Assembly (NCBI RefSeq): GCF_963169125.1
Contig: NC_084797.1
Coordinates: 100,961,868 to 101,025,867, forward strand
Source of the DNA: Humulus lupulus
Taxonomy: Eukaryota > Streptophyta > Magnoliopsida > Rosales > Cannabaceae
Length of the DNA stretch: 64,000 nt
Reading direction: 5' to 3'
Part shown: positions 43,818 through 54,576 of the stretch, in pieces
Layout: every line of letters starts with the position of its first letter
How positions within the stretch are numbered: the first letter of the stretch is position 1
The notes under the pieces: generated by a model
What the model was told of the DNA's origin: nothing
What the model saw: the letters and a program-made list of their open reading frames with translations, nothing else
Database searches by the model: none
Position numbers and translations under genes: made by a program

Positions 43818-44692
43818 GTAAGCTTATTGTTTGTGTTTGTGTGTATGTGTATGGATTAGTGTGGAATTGTTTGTGTATGGATTAGTGTGGGATTGTTTGT
43901 GTGTATGGATTAATCTGGTTTGTTTTGGGTATGGAATAGTGTGGGTATGTTTTAGTGAAGCCTGGGATTTTTGTGGGTCTGTAAGGTTGCTCGATGGGAG
44001 GTTCGATGCATGCTTGATGGGGGTTCGATGCATGCTCGATGGGGGTTCGATAGGTTAAGACATTAAGGGTTCCAAGTTTAGGTTCGATGCTCGATGGGGG
44101 TTCGATGCATGCTCGATGGGGGTTCGATGCATGCTCGATGGGGGTTCGATAGGTTAAGCCGTTAAGGGTTCCAAGTTTAGGTTCGATGCTCGATGGGGGG
44201 GTTCGATGCATGCTCGATGGGGGTTCGATAGGTTAAGCCGTTAAGGGTTCCAAGTTTAGGTTCGATGCTCGATGGGGGATCGATGCATGCTCGATGGGTT
44301 GTGTATTTTTTGGGTTCGATTCATGCTCGATGGGGTTCGATGCATGCTCGATGGGTTTGGTATTTGTTGGGTTCGATGCTTGTCGATGTTGGTTCGATAG
44401 GATAGGCCTTAGGGGTTCGATGGGGTAGGCCCATTATGGGTTCCGGGTTTAAAACTAAGAAATTAGATGCATGCTCGATGGGGGTTCGATGCATGCTCGA
44501 TGGATTGGGTCTTATGTTGGGTTCGATGGTGGTTCGATGCATGCTCTAGGGGTTCGATAGGGGGTTCGATGGGTACTCGGGTTGGGGTTCGATGGGTGTT
44601 CGAGATGGGTTCGATGGTTGCATGTATGTTTATTTATGGATTTTTCATGCGACTTTATTTAACTGTATTATTGTTATCTTTATTTTTTGCAG
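43818..44692 (+). repeat. 5' intron of the Ulp1 gene packed with TTCGATGCATGCTCGATG repeats
   Basis: A predicted 875-bp intron (AAAG/GTAAGC to TTTTTTGCAG) ends directly before the start ATG. From about 43990 to 44620 it holds tandem repeats of GGTTCGATGCATGCTCGATG. Longer units (about 80-100 bp) also contain GGTTAAG(C/A)C(G/A)TTAAGGGTTCC. Confidence 0.85.
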
Positions 44693-47297
44693 ATGCCGAA
44701 GTATCTTTTACCCTTGACAGATCACTTTCCTGGACGAGTCACATATAGGGGCAATGGTTACTTTAAAACAATCAAGGACAAGTTTGAGGAGCTCGGGTTG
44801 ATAGAAAGGGTGAAGGAATCCCCATTCAAACAATTTTTCATGGCTGAGAAATTGGACTTCTCTGCATCTCTCATGCATCAATTAATGTTGCGCAAGATCC
44901 AGTGCTTCAAAGAGGATGAGTTGCATTTACATTTGGGATCTAGACCCTGCAGATTTGGTAGAGGCGAGTTTGCTTTGGTTACGGGTTTGAACTTCAGTTC
45001 CGGGCCATCTGAGACTGATTTGAAGAAACACTTGACTAGTGACCGCTTAATCAAGGAGTACTTTAATGATGAAGAAACAGTGAAGTTAATGCATTTGGAG
45101 GCTGCTTTAAAAAACTGCACTATAGTTGAAGATGCCTACAAGTTGGGCCTATGTTTCTTTGTTGAGGGGGTTTTACTTGCACGAGAGGGCAAGTTAAATG
45201 TCTGGATAGATTCGCTGAAGATGGTGGAGGACACTGAGTACTTCTTTACTTACCCATGGGGGAAGGTGTCTTTTAACAAGCTTATGGATTCATGTAAGAA
45301 AGACATGCATCATCAGAAAAGGAACTATGAGAAGAAAAAGGAAGTTAAGGGGAAACAGAAAGAAGCAAAATACAGTTTGTATGGTTATGTCCCTGCATTG
45401 CAGTATTGGGCATATGAAGCCATCCAGCAGTTTGCACGTGAGTATGGTATTAACCATGGAAACCAGTTTCCGAGGATGCTTAGTTGGTCGAGCAATAAGG
45501 AGCGTCCTATTTCGAAGGCCGACCTTGCACCGATGTTCAAGAAGACGAGTGTAAGTTCTGCTATATTATGTCAAAATAGAGTATTCTTTGGTGGTTTCAA
45601 ACTGACTTAATGCTTTGTATTTGATGCAGTTGATTGTGTTGTCCATGTTGAAGCCCCGGCCTTCGGAGATAGATTATTATAGCGCTCTGACGGAGGGTGA
45701 TGCTCCCTTGTATCCCGGGTTGGGCCAAGAAGAAGAGGTAGAAACTCCCACTGATTTTGAGAAGGTGGCGGAGATAGCTGCTGAGGTTGCGAAGGCAGCA
45801 AATATTTTTGTTGATGGCCCTGATGATGAGGATACCCCAGCCCCCATCGACCCCACACCCTCGGCCCCAGCCTCATCGGTACACCCCAGTCCTGATCAAC
45901 CTGATTTACGGGAGGTGTTGGAGAGGTTGGAGCGAGTCGAGAGTCGTCAGGATACCATCCTAGAGAACCAGGCGGTCATCATGGATGTTGTCAATAAGAT
46001 CTTGACATTCGTACAAGATCTTCCAAATGATTCTGATTCTGATTCCGACTCACTTGACCTCCCAGATGATTTTGTCTCACATGACATAGGCACTCCTCCC
46101 CCGATAGTACTCACAGCAAATCCTGAGACCCCAGGTGTTGCTATTATAGAACCTGGGGATGTTGCTGGTGTAGAGTTTCAATTGGCCAAGAGGAAAAGAC
46201 GCAAACCTAAGAAATTTGAAGACTACACCGACCCAACCAGAAAGAAAGCTCGTTTGGATGCGATTGATGACGTGCCATTAGTCCTCGACCCTCTAAAGAA
46301 GCCACTTGCTACACAGTACAGAACGGTCGGCAAGTGGTTGCTTGGAGATATTCCGAACAAGACGAAGAGGGATGTCCAATCTGGTGTGTATGGTCCGAGT
46401 TGGTTTCTGACGATGAAGACACCACAGTTTTGGATCGATGATGGGGTAAGTAATTTTATTAAATTTATTAATATTTGTTATCTGGTATAAGCAGTGGGTT
46501 CAATAAGGGTTTCGATAGGCTGATTAATTACTTTCCAATCAATTTTGCAGCATATTGATGCGGCCATGCATATGCTACGTAGGCGTCGACAGTTCTATCC
46601 CGGGGCGTATCGGCAAGATGGTGTTGTGATGAATATTATGTTCTCACAAGTGGTACCGGCTCGTTATGATGCATATCAGACTGCCAAGGAAGCGGATAAG
46701 AAAAGGTTTTTGTGGGATTCAGATGTGATATCAATGATTACGGGAATTGACAATCAATTTCTGGCATCGTGGAAGGGAGTAGACACTGTATATTGGTGCC
46801 AGAACTACCTTCAAGCGCATTGGTTTGCAGTTGAAGCCTCCATTTCTACTTGGACTCTGAATGTTTATGATTCGGACGTGACCGTGATAAGTGATAAACA
46901 ACTGCAATCTTTTATGAAGTCATGGTCTACTTTGTTCCCATCGTTGTTATTACAGTCACAACTTTTCAAGGACGACCCTCGGTTGACGATTCCACCTGGA
47001 GCTAAAAGATGCAAAGAGTTCAATGTGGACCGCATGCCAGTTGATTCAGTACCCCAAACCAAAGTCAGGTAAACAAAAGTCTAGTTTTTATTCAAGTTTT
47101 TTAAATTAAATTCCATGTTGATTTTGTTACTAATGCAATTTATGTTTGGTTACAGTGGAGATTGTGGTGTGTACGCCATCAAGCACATCGAACACTTATT
47201 GGGTAGGCTACCACTTGACACGATTTGCGATGACAACATGGAGTTGTTCAGAAACAAATGGACAGTTGACTTATGGTATCAGAATGTTAGACATTGA
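44693..47297 (+). CDS. Ulp1-like cysteine protease with DUF1985 domain (transposon-borne)
   Basis: Four coding exons predicted: 44693-45550, 45630-46445, 46551-47068 and 47156-47297, all GT..AG. Together they give 777 residues with matching phases and no stop. Exon 1 has the DUF1985 domain (about residues 45-170: LMHQLMLRKI, CRFGRGEFALVTGLNF). Exon 2 is acidic (SDSDSDSLDLPDD) and then basic with a likely nuclear signal (KRKRRKPKKFEDY). Exons 3-4 carry the C48 fold: His648 in QAHWFAVE, Asp665 in LNVYDSD, Cys734 in SGDCGVY. Ulp1 enzymes cleave SUMO or related modifiers. In Kaonashi-type MULEs the role of this gene is unknown. The start was chosen because ATG directly follows a strong 3' splice site. 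Confidence 0.9.
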
Positions 47298-47472
47298 ACA
47301 TTCTCATGTTATATTTATTTGCTTAAAATGTAGATTTTTAAGAAATTTTTTTGAGTCGAGTATCTTTTTATTAACGACAATTAACAACCAAAATTCATTA
47401 ACGACAATAAAAAAAGAAAACGAAAAATAACCTTCAACTTCAAGTTTAAATAAAATACAACAAAAAATAAAC
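47298..47472. terminator. Shared 3' region between the convergent MULE genes
   Basis: Only 175 bp separate the two stop codons. The stretch is AT-rich with AATAAA-like signals on both strands (for example AAATAAA at 47449). The two transcripts probably end in or across it, so their 3' ends may overlap. Confidence 0.45.
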
Positions 47473-50400
47473 TCAAAGCCGAGCTTTGCATGAGGATTTG
47501 TTGTGGCCACAACCACCACATCTACTACACTTACGCATTGTAACTGGTTTTTCCCCGCCAGATGGCCAACGATTTGTCCTTGGTCTTCCTAGCTTTGGTT
47601 TTTTTGGGCGACCAACTTGTTGTTTCTCTATGGGTACACCAACTACCATATTCTTAATGTCATCTGGAAGTATCCAGTCATCCTCGTTCCCAGTTGGGTA
47701 AATGGTTTCTTTGTACGAATTCCTCCATGACTCAATGGTGTAAAACGGTGAACACAAGGAGTAAAGGTTCACTCCACGCTCTATAGCTGCTGCAGCTGCA
47801 TGGGGACAAGGTGTGCCTATGAGCTGGAATACCCCACATGAGCATGATTTCGTCATCAAATTCACCTCAGCATCGCTGTCTGCACCAGTTACATGAAACT
47901 CGAATTGACCAAGGGCATAGACATTCATGAACCTTCCTTTGCCAACATTGTTCGATACATCTGCCTCCATCAGGGTGGATAATTTGGTGGTAGTCTTCTC
48001 TGTCACACTACGTCGTTCAGAAAACCAAGACTGTAGTGTGAACCGAATGAATTCTAAAAAAATTGTAACTGGAAAGGTTCTTGCATCCTTGGTCTTGTTG
48101 TTGAAGCTTTCAGCGTAGTTGCTAGTCATTATATTGTATCGTTTTCCAGGAAAGAAAGGACGAGACCACTTATCGAAACCAATTCCCTCCAAATAGGCAG
48201 CTATAGGAGGATCCATTCGCTTAATATTTTCATAATGCTTTAGAAATTCCGTCTTCTTCCATGCATAGGCTGCTGCCCACATCTCACTGTGACAGTGATC
48301 AGTCTTGAACTTGGCTTTCACATTCATACTGATGTGATGGTAGCATGCGCCGTGGTAGGCATCAGGAAAGACAACCTCTAGAGCATGAATAATACTCGCA
48401 TGCCTATCTGACACGAAAGCCAAGTCATCAACGTCCCCAATGGCTTCCTTCAACTTCGTCATGAAATATTTCCACGAGTTGTGGTTCTCACTATCCACCA
48501 ACCCGAAGGCAATTGGATATAAATGACTATTCGCATCCAAAGCAACGGCACATAGCATGTGGCCACCGTACTTATTCTTCAAGAACGTGCCATCCACACA
48601 TATCACAGGACGACAAAATCTGAATCCTCTCCTACAAACTCCAAGGGCAAAGAAGCAATATAGGAAACGACCATCTTCAGTGACAAAATCAGTAATTGTA
48701 CCTGGATTCTTTTGCTGCAACATGTGCAAGTAGGATGGCAACTTGCAATACGAATCCTCATATGTCCCCCTAACATACGTAAGTGCCTTCTCTCTACATC
48801 TCCATGCCTTTTCATAACTCATATCAATACCAAAATTTTTCTTCATATCCTCCTTTATGTTGTTTGCCATGTAACTGGTCCCATCAACTACGTATTTGTT
48901 CTTTATGAGGTGTCCAACGACCCACGGTGCAGCTTGACGATGACCTTTTTGTCGCACTTCTAGTGAGCATGTGTGTACGCTCTTGTATACCGTGATCTCA
49001 AACATGGGGGACATTGGTTGTTTTTTCCCTCTCAATCTCCAACAACAGTCAGGATCTTTGCATGTGATATACCACACGTCAGTACCAGACTTTTTCACCA
49101 TATACTCAAAGTTATTCTTCATTGCAAATAGAGCAGCTTTGGTTTTTAAATCATTCTTGTCCTCAAAAGTCTTCCCAACATATATTTCTCCCATTGGTCC
49201 ACCAGATGATGAGGAATGGGTTTTAGCAGATGCCTCAATATCTTCTTTTGTAAACATTGGGGCACTCCATCTGGTGTGATCTTCTCTTGATACAATTGTC
49301 TCCCTCCACCCAGTGTTATCTTCTGTCCTAGCAGGTTGATTACTGCTTCGAGCAGGTGCTCGGCGTACTTGAGTTGGGAGAGGTGCCTGTGCAAGAGGCA
49401 GTCCTGACTCTTCTTCTACTTGTTGGGCTTGGGAAATGTTTAACTCCTCATTTGAAACATCTGCACTATAATACGAGTCATCCTCGGAACCATCATCATT
49501 ATCTTCAAAGCAATTACCAACTGGATCATCATTCACATAGGGATCGTACTCATATGCCTCAAGCACACCTGTGGGACCTCCTTGTGGTATATCAAGCTGA
49601 ATAGTAGCCATCGGATCAGTAACTGGAACAAAAGTGCCCACCTCGCTAAGATGCTTGTAACTGCTACCTACAAGAGATGGATCGATACTAGTCGTGTCTT
49701 TTTTGTTCACACTAGGAGAAGGATATGATATGAAATTCTTCTTAAGTGGAGTCACACATAAGACTACCCGTTCATTCAAGCTTATTCCTAAGAATACACG
49801 AACTTGGCGATCATTCTTCAATTGAACCGGTGCAAATGGTTGCTCGCCGCATACGTATGGCACCTCGAGTTTCAATTCATACACCTCTCTATCCACCTGA
49901 AATGTCTCGTGCAGTATGTCAAGTAGTTGCAAGTAAGTGACATCATTCTCTACTGGTATCACTTCACCTTCAGCATCCTTAAAATACCATTTCCTACCAT
50001 GCATTTCCCAAACACCGTTGTAAGAAACAAATACGTAAACAGTAGAACCTGAAATAAAAAAACACAAACACAAATGGTATTTTAATGATGTTGAAAAACA
50101 TGACCATCGAGCTTGCATCGAGTAGCTACCGAGTAACCATCGAGCACAACATGCAACGTAAAAAAATATGTGCAATCGAGCTTGCATCGAGCATCTATCG
50201 AGCATGCATGAAAAGTGAGAATGCACATTACCATCGAGTACCCATCGAGTAGGTATCGAGTACCCATCGAGTACAACATGCAACGTAAAAAATGATGTAC
50301 CATCGAGCTTGCATCGAGCAGGCATCGAGCATTTATCGAGCATGCATGAAAAAGTGAGAATGCACATTACCATCGAGTACCCATCGAGTAGGTATCGAGT

Positions 50401-50918
50401 ACCCATCGAGTACAACATGCAACGTAAAAAATGATGTGCCATCGAGCTTGCATCGAGCAGGCATCGAGCATTTATCGAGCATGCATGAAAAAGTGAGAAT
50501 GAACATTACCATCGAGTACCCATCGAGTAGGTATCGAGTACCCATCGAGCAGAACATGCAACGCTAAAATTGGTGTGTCATCAAGCCTGCATCGAGCAGG
50601 CATCGAGCATCTATCGAGCATGCATGAAAAAGTGAGAATGAACATTACCATCGAGTACCCATCGAGTAGGTATCGAGTACCCATCGAGCAGAACATGCAA
50701 CGCTAAAATTGGTGTGTCATCGAGCCTGCATCGAGCAGGCATCGAGCACCCATCGAGCACAACACTAACCCAGAAAATTCCCAGAAAACGCAGATCGACA
50801 AAAAACCAGAAAAAACCCAAAAAAATGTACAAATATTGCTTAGATCTATACGAAATGCTCAAAAAGTTTAAAGGAAACATCACTAATCCAAGTATTTAAG
50901 AAAAAATTGCTTACCCAT
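47473..50918 (-). CDS. MULE (mudrA-like) transposase
   Basis: Predicted two coding exons: 50918-50915 (ATGG) and 50048-47473, giving 859 residues in phase with no stop. The N-terminus MGSTVYVFVSYNGVW is followed by an acidic linker. The MuDR DNA-binding region (about 288-355: YVGKTFEDKNDLKTKAALFAM, CCWRLRGKK) comes next. The MULE core has Asp487 (ICVDGTF), Asp549 (FVSDRHASI), a C..HH motif at 570-573 and Glu648 (NYAESF). The SWIM zinc finger has Cys737, Cys739, Cys749 and His751. AT-hook-like GRPKKPK...GRPRTNRW and a CCHC knuckle (Cys842, Cys845, His850, Cys855) end the protein. It would bind the TIRs and cut and paste the element. A longer frame to 50442 is only translated repeat. Confidence 0.92.
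50049..50914 (-). repeat. First intron of mudrA with 139-bp CTCGATG-rich tandem repeats
   Basis: A predicted 866-bp intron (ATGG/GTAAGC to TATTTCAG). From about 50100 to 50760 it has four to five units of 139 bp. Each contains many CATCGAG(T/C)A motifs (CTCGATG on the mudrA strand) plus CATGCATGAAAAAGTGAGAA. Confidence 0.88.
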
Positions 50919-51121
50919 TAAATTTTTCTCCAAGATTTCTCAACCCTTACTTTAGTCTACAAATGGCTTTCTTAGTGGCGGTCCCAAGCTCTACCGTGGT
51001 GCTCTTAGTGGTGGTGTGAGGTGAGGTGAGGTGAGTGAGAGTGAGAGTGAGGAAGAAACAAGAAGAAGGAAGAGATGAGGAAGGAAGAGAGGGGGAGGGA
51101 AGAGATGAGATAGTTGTTTTT

Positions 51122-51232
51122 AGGGGTATTTTGGGTACTAGCAAAAAATTTGGCATTATTTTGTAATGTTAAAAATCCCTAGCATTATTTTGTATTACAC
51201 CATGCTATTAAGCATAAAAAGTCAAATTTCCC
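51122..51232 (-). repeat. Right terminal inverted repeat of the MULE
   Basis: Reverse complement of 43370-43480. It is followed inwards by a purine-rich block (pyrimidine-rich on the mudrA strand, about 51000-51110) that is probably the mudrA 5' untranslated region. Confidence 0.93.
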
Positions 51233-51289
51233 TATATTAATAGATAAGCTACTGCTCATCTTCTTTTTTTGTCCATTATATATACAAAT

Positions 51290-51514
51290 ATGGTTCTAGC
51301 TAAAAGTGTCTTTTTTTTATTTATTATTTTGCTTTTGTCTTTTATGTTGACTGTTCCACCGCCTCATTTGACAAATGCTCCATCGACTTCTGGTTTATAT
51401 ATTATATATAGTTTGTTTGAAACACAGTTTAACTCTCTTCAAGGGAAAAAAAACAAATTAAGTCTTCATCTTTCCTCAACATCATTCACTTTCTTTATTT
51501 TCATATTTATATAA
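51290..51514 (+). CDS. Possible small secreted peptide, unrecognised
   Basis: A 74-codon frame starts MVLAKSVFFLFIILLLSFML, a good signal-peptide or membrane-anchor shape. It continues with PPPHLTNAPSTSGLY and ends in a hydrophobic tail that may be untranslated or intronic DNA. The reason to list it is a diverged second copy at 52918-53015 that keeps PPTHFTNAPT in frame and the FNS(L/I)(Q/E)(G/K)K part after a stop. TATATATA lies just upstream, but the whole area is AT-rich. This could still be chance in AT-rich DNA or part of an unrecognised repeat. Confidence 0.25.
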   Translation: MVLAKSVFFLFIILLLSFMLTVPPPHLTNAPSTSGLYIIYSLFETQFNSLQGKKNKLSLHLSSTSFTFFIFIFI

Positions 51515-52904
51515 CCAAAATCAAGTGCATGTATGTGCTCATTTTAGTAGTATATATGTTTTGTTAAAAAAGAAATAGTATCCAAATTTTCAAAAATAAA
51601 AAATTTTAATCTATATTTGATATTTTGTGACTAAAAAAATTATTTCCCATAAAATAAAATTCCACTTCCATTAACATCTTTCTTTTCCTATGCTTTGTGT
51701 TGAAAATCTCACTTTTAACATGTTGGACATCTTCAATGGAAAATGTAAATTTTGTGTCAAATTTAACACAAAAAATAAGTTAATGTTATATTTGGCCCAA
51801 TATTTATAATTATACTCTAATGCATAAGATGCAATTTAATACAAAAAAATCAATTGTTCATTTAATTTTTATTGAGAACGTATACAAATTATTATTTTTT
51901 ATTATCCAAATTATGTAATCTAAATAGAATCTGTATTCAAGTCTTGCAAATTGAATATTTAATAATGGGATTTGGTAGGAGATATGAAATAAATTGAAAA
52001 TCCTATAGTTTTCATTTTCTCTATAATCAGAAATTTGAAATTTTGTGATTTTCTATAACAAATTTTTCATTTTTTTTTCCGGCTAAGAAAAAATAAAAGT
52101 TGTTATGTATTCCTTCTCTTGTCTTTTTCATCTTTCTCACACCATATCTGTACTATATATATATATAAACAAACCCGTTAGTTATCATTCTTCCTTTGTT
52201 GTGTTGTATTGTGATTTTTATTCTGTTATTTCTTTCTTCACACTAATTTACTATATATATAATAGTACTTTTTAATATTTTTACGGCATTTGTGACAGCC
52301 CATTGTTTTTGTCATTTAAGTTGCCTAACATAGATATAGAAAGATATATTTTAAATTGCTTAACATATATAGATATATATTTTCATTATTTTTGTCACAT
52401 ATATATATATATATATATAAACAAAAACTTTATAATAAAAAAAATTTATTCACGCGATGTAATAATTAACAAAAATTATCACTTTATTATTTTGTATTTT
52501 ATTTATATTCTTACTAATATATTTTATATTTTTAATAAGATAAAAAAATATTATTATATTCAGTAAACAATATAAAAATATGGGTTAAACTCAATTTTAA
52601 TTAGAAAACATTACGCATAGTGATGCGGTAATTTAACTTAGCCAATTACAATTATCATATTTTGAGTGCACATATCATTATTCTAATTCTCTAAGATCAT
52701 ATTAGTTGTAAACAAATAATTTACAACATTTTAACACTATTTACAAATTTTTCAAACAAAAAATATATAATTCCTCAATATTCAAATATTATTGTTTTTC
52801 TTATAATTTTAAGCATGGATATTTATACATTTAATAATAGACTCAATTTTTTTTAAATAAACAATTAATTAAGACTACTTTTTTAACAACTAATTAAGAT
52901 TACT

Positions 52905-53030
52905 TGTTTTCCAAAAAATCCACCGACTCATTTCACTAATGCTCCAACTTGTCATCTATGTAATATATATATATATATATATATTTGGTTTGAAATATAG
53001 TTTAACTCTATTGAAAAAAAACAACAAAAA
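52905..53030 (+). pseudogene. Diverged copy of the 51.3 kb small frame
   Basis: CCACCGACTCATTTCAC(T/A)AATGCTCC matches 51359-51385 with few changes, and a later TTTGAAATATAGTTTAACTC matches TTTGAAACACAGTTTAACTC. A TAG and a long TA run break the frame, and the hydrophobic start is not recognisable. Confidence 0.4.
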
Positions 53031-53144
53031 ATATTTGTGAAGTTGTAAATAGTTCAATTAAATATTTAGAAAATTATTAGTTTTATCATCTCACAATATA
53101 TATATTAATTTATTTAATAAAGAAAAATTGTAAGAAAAGTAGAG

Positions 53145-54560
53145 TGATTGTGAAAATATATATACGCAAGTGCATGTAATCGATTCAAGTAATATATATG
53201 ATAAGTGAAGTATCGTTTCCACGAAGACTATCTTCCAAGTACCACTAATTGTTCTTTTAATTTCTATTTTGCAATAAAAATTTAGATGAATTTAATTTTA
53301 AAATTATAAAAGAAAACTAAGAACAAGAATCACTAATTAAAAGATTTAAATCACTATTAAAAAGACTTAGGGTATTAATTTCATAAACTTTTCATTCTAC
53401 TAATTTTATTAATCAATTTTAAATCTCTTTCTTCTTATTCTAATAGCAGGTTAACATAATTCGATTCCTATTCTTTTTCAAGATATAAGATATCAACCTA
53501 TATGCAGGTTTTCTACATCTCTGTGATAAACTTAAACATATAGAATGTATTAAGCATGGAAATCTAATTACTACACAAGTCATAGATGTACTTTTGTCCA
53601 ATATGCAAGTTATGTCTATATAATGATAGCATACTCAATTCTCATCTTTCAAATTTTGAATCAAAATGATAAAATCAAGCAAATATTGATCAAGTATTTA
53701 CTAGCATTAAACACACATTATATAGATTAGAATAGAGAAGAAAAATCAAAAGAATATCATAATTAAATTAGATAGAAATCCAAGTGACTACATTAAACCC
53801 TATATAAAATTGTTTAGTTCATATCAGACATGACTAAATCAACAAAATAATAATTCAAGAACATAAGATTCATAAACTTAAAGGGGAAAGGAAAAGAAAA
53901 AAAAATCCAGAATTACTAGCCTAAGAACAAAAATTAGTCTCTAAAAATGTAATTAAAAACTGACCTCCTCACTTAATTAAACCCTAAATACGAATTTATA
54001 GTAAAAAAAATTACATCACTAGTGTTTTTCATACGCGGGTCGTGACTTGGCCTTCTCTGGGTCACAGTCCGTGTCTATTTTTGAGCCATCTCCCTTCTGT
54101 GTAAGTCTTCAGGCGTTGCGACTCAAACATCATCAAGTCGTGGCCCGTGTCCATTTTTCCCATTTGATGAGCCTCTGATTTTCTCTTGAGTCGTGACTTG
54201 TAAGTCCAAGTTGCGACACTAATTGCCTCCAGCAATCATGCGTCTCTGACTTCACCTTGAGTTGCGACTTACAAGCCCAAGTCGTAGCTCTAATTCCATT
54301 TTTTTTCTCAAATTACTTCTTTCAACTTGTCTCTTCATCCAAAATTGACTTTAAATTGACCTTAGCATCATTTTGATTCAAACAACCACCAAAAGCATCG
54401 TTTTTCCACCATTTTCACTTCTTTTTACACTTTTCTTGTGATTCACCGCACCAACCTACAACAAAGACAAACAAAAGCGTATTCTTCCACAAAACACACA
54501 TAAAAGACTCAAGATTACCACAAAAATACATTCTAAAATGACACTAAAATGAAGTTATCA
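53145..54560 (-). repeat. 3' LTR of the Athila derivative
   Basis: 1416 bp. The plus strand starts TGATTGTGAAAATATATATA and ends GAAGTTATCA. ACGCAAGTGCA, TAATCG and CGTTTCCACGA near the left end match the solo LTR at 5515-6926. At 54035-54300 it carries short palindromic modules (GTCGTGACTT, AAGTTGCGAC). Confidence 0.85.
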
Positions 54561-54576
54561 AACTCCCCCAAACTTA
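54561..54576 (-). other. Polypurine tract of the Athila derivative
   Basis: AAGTTTGGGGGAGTT on the minus strand, directly before the LTR start TGATAAC. A second similar tract lies at about 55906-55922, as seen in Athila elements. Confidence 0.8.

Larger units (their letters stand above)
43370..51232. mobile_element. Kaonashi-type Mutator-like element with Ulp1 protease and mudrA genes
   Basis: 7863 bp. Terminal inverted repeats of 111 bp (43370-43480 and 51122-51232, about 104 of 111 bases matching) start GGGAAATTTGACTTTTTATG. They are flanked by TATATTAA at 43362-43369 and 51233-51240. The ninth base differs, and MULEs usually make 9-bp duplications. Inside are two convergent genes, an Ulp1-like protease (plus) and a MULE transposase (minus), both without visible lesions. 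Each has a repeat-filled first intron. High TIR identity, a clean site duplication and intact genes suggest a recent and possibly autonomous insertion. Confidence 0.93.
51233..53144. other. AT-rich intergenic stretch
   Basis: Contains TA microsatellites (52160, 52400, 52965) and two related segments (51350-51440 and 52918-53015). Apart from the small frame at 51290 I recognise no gene. Confidence 0.5.

Noticed and set aside
43831..44542. Open frames in both directions across 43.8-44.5 kb
   Set aside because: Low-complexity translation of TTCGATG repeats within the 5' intron of the Ulp1 gene.
47486..49940. Plus-strand frames across the mudrA gene
   Set aside because: Shadows of the long minus-strand transposase frame.
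50049..50442. N-terminal 131 codons of the longest frame over the mudrA transposase
   Set aside because: They translate the 139-bp repeat and contain no domain. The 3' splice site TATTTCAG at 50049 and the in-phase ATGG/GTAAGC at 50918 explain the start better.
43990..50760. CRISPR-like appearance of regularly spaced repeats
   Set aside because: Plant nuclear transposon DNA. Repeats are contiguous, without unique spacers or cas genes.
50082..50883. Several overlapping minus-strand frames reading MFCSMGTRYLLDGYSM-like sequence
   Set aside because: They are the tandem repeat translated in shifted units, inside the predicted intron.
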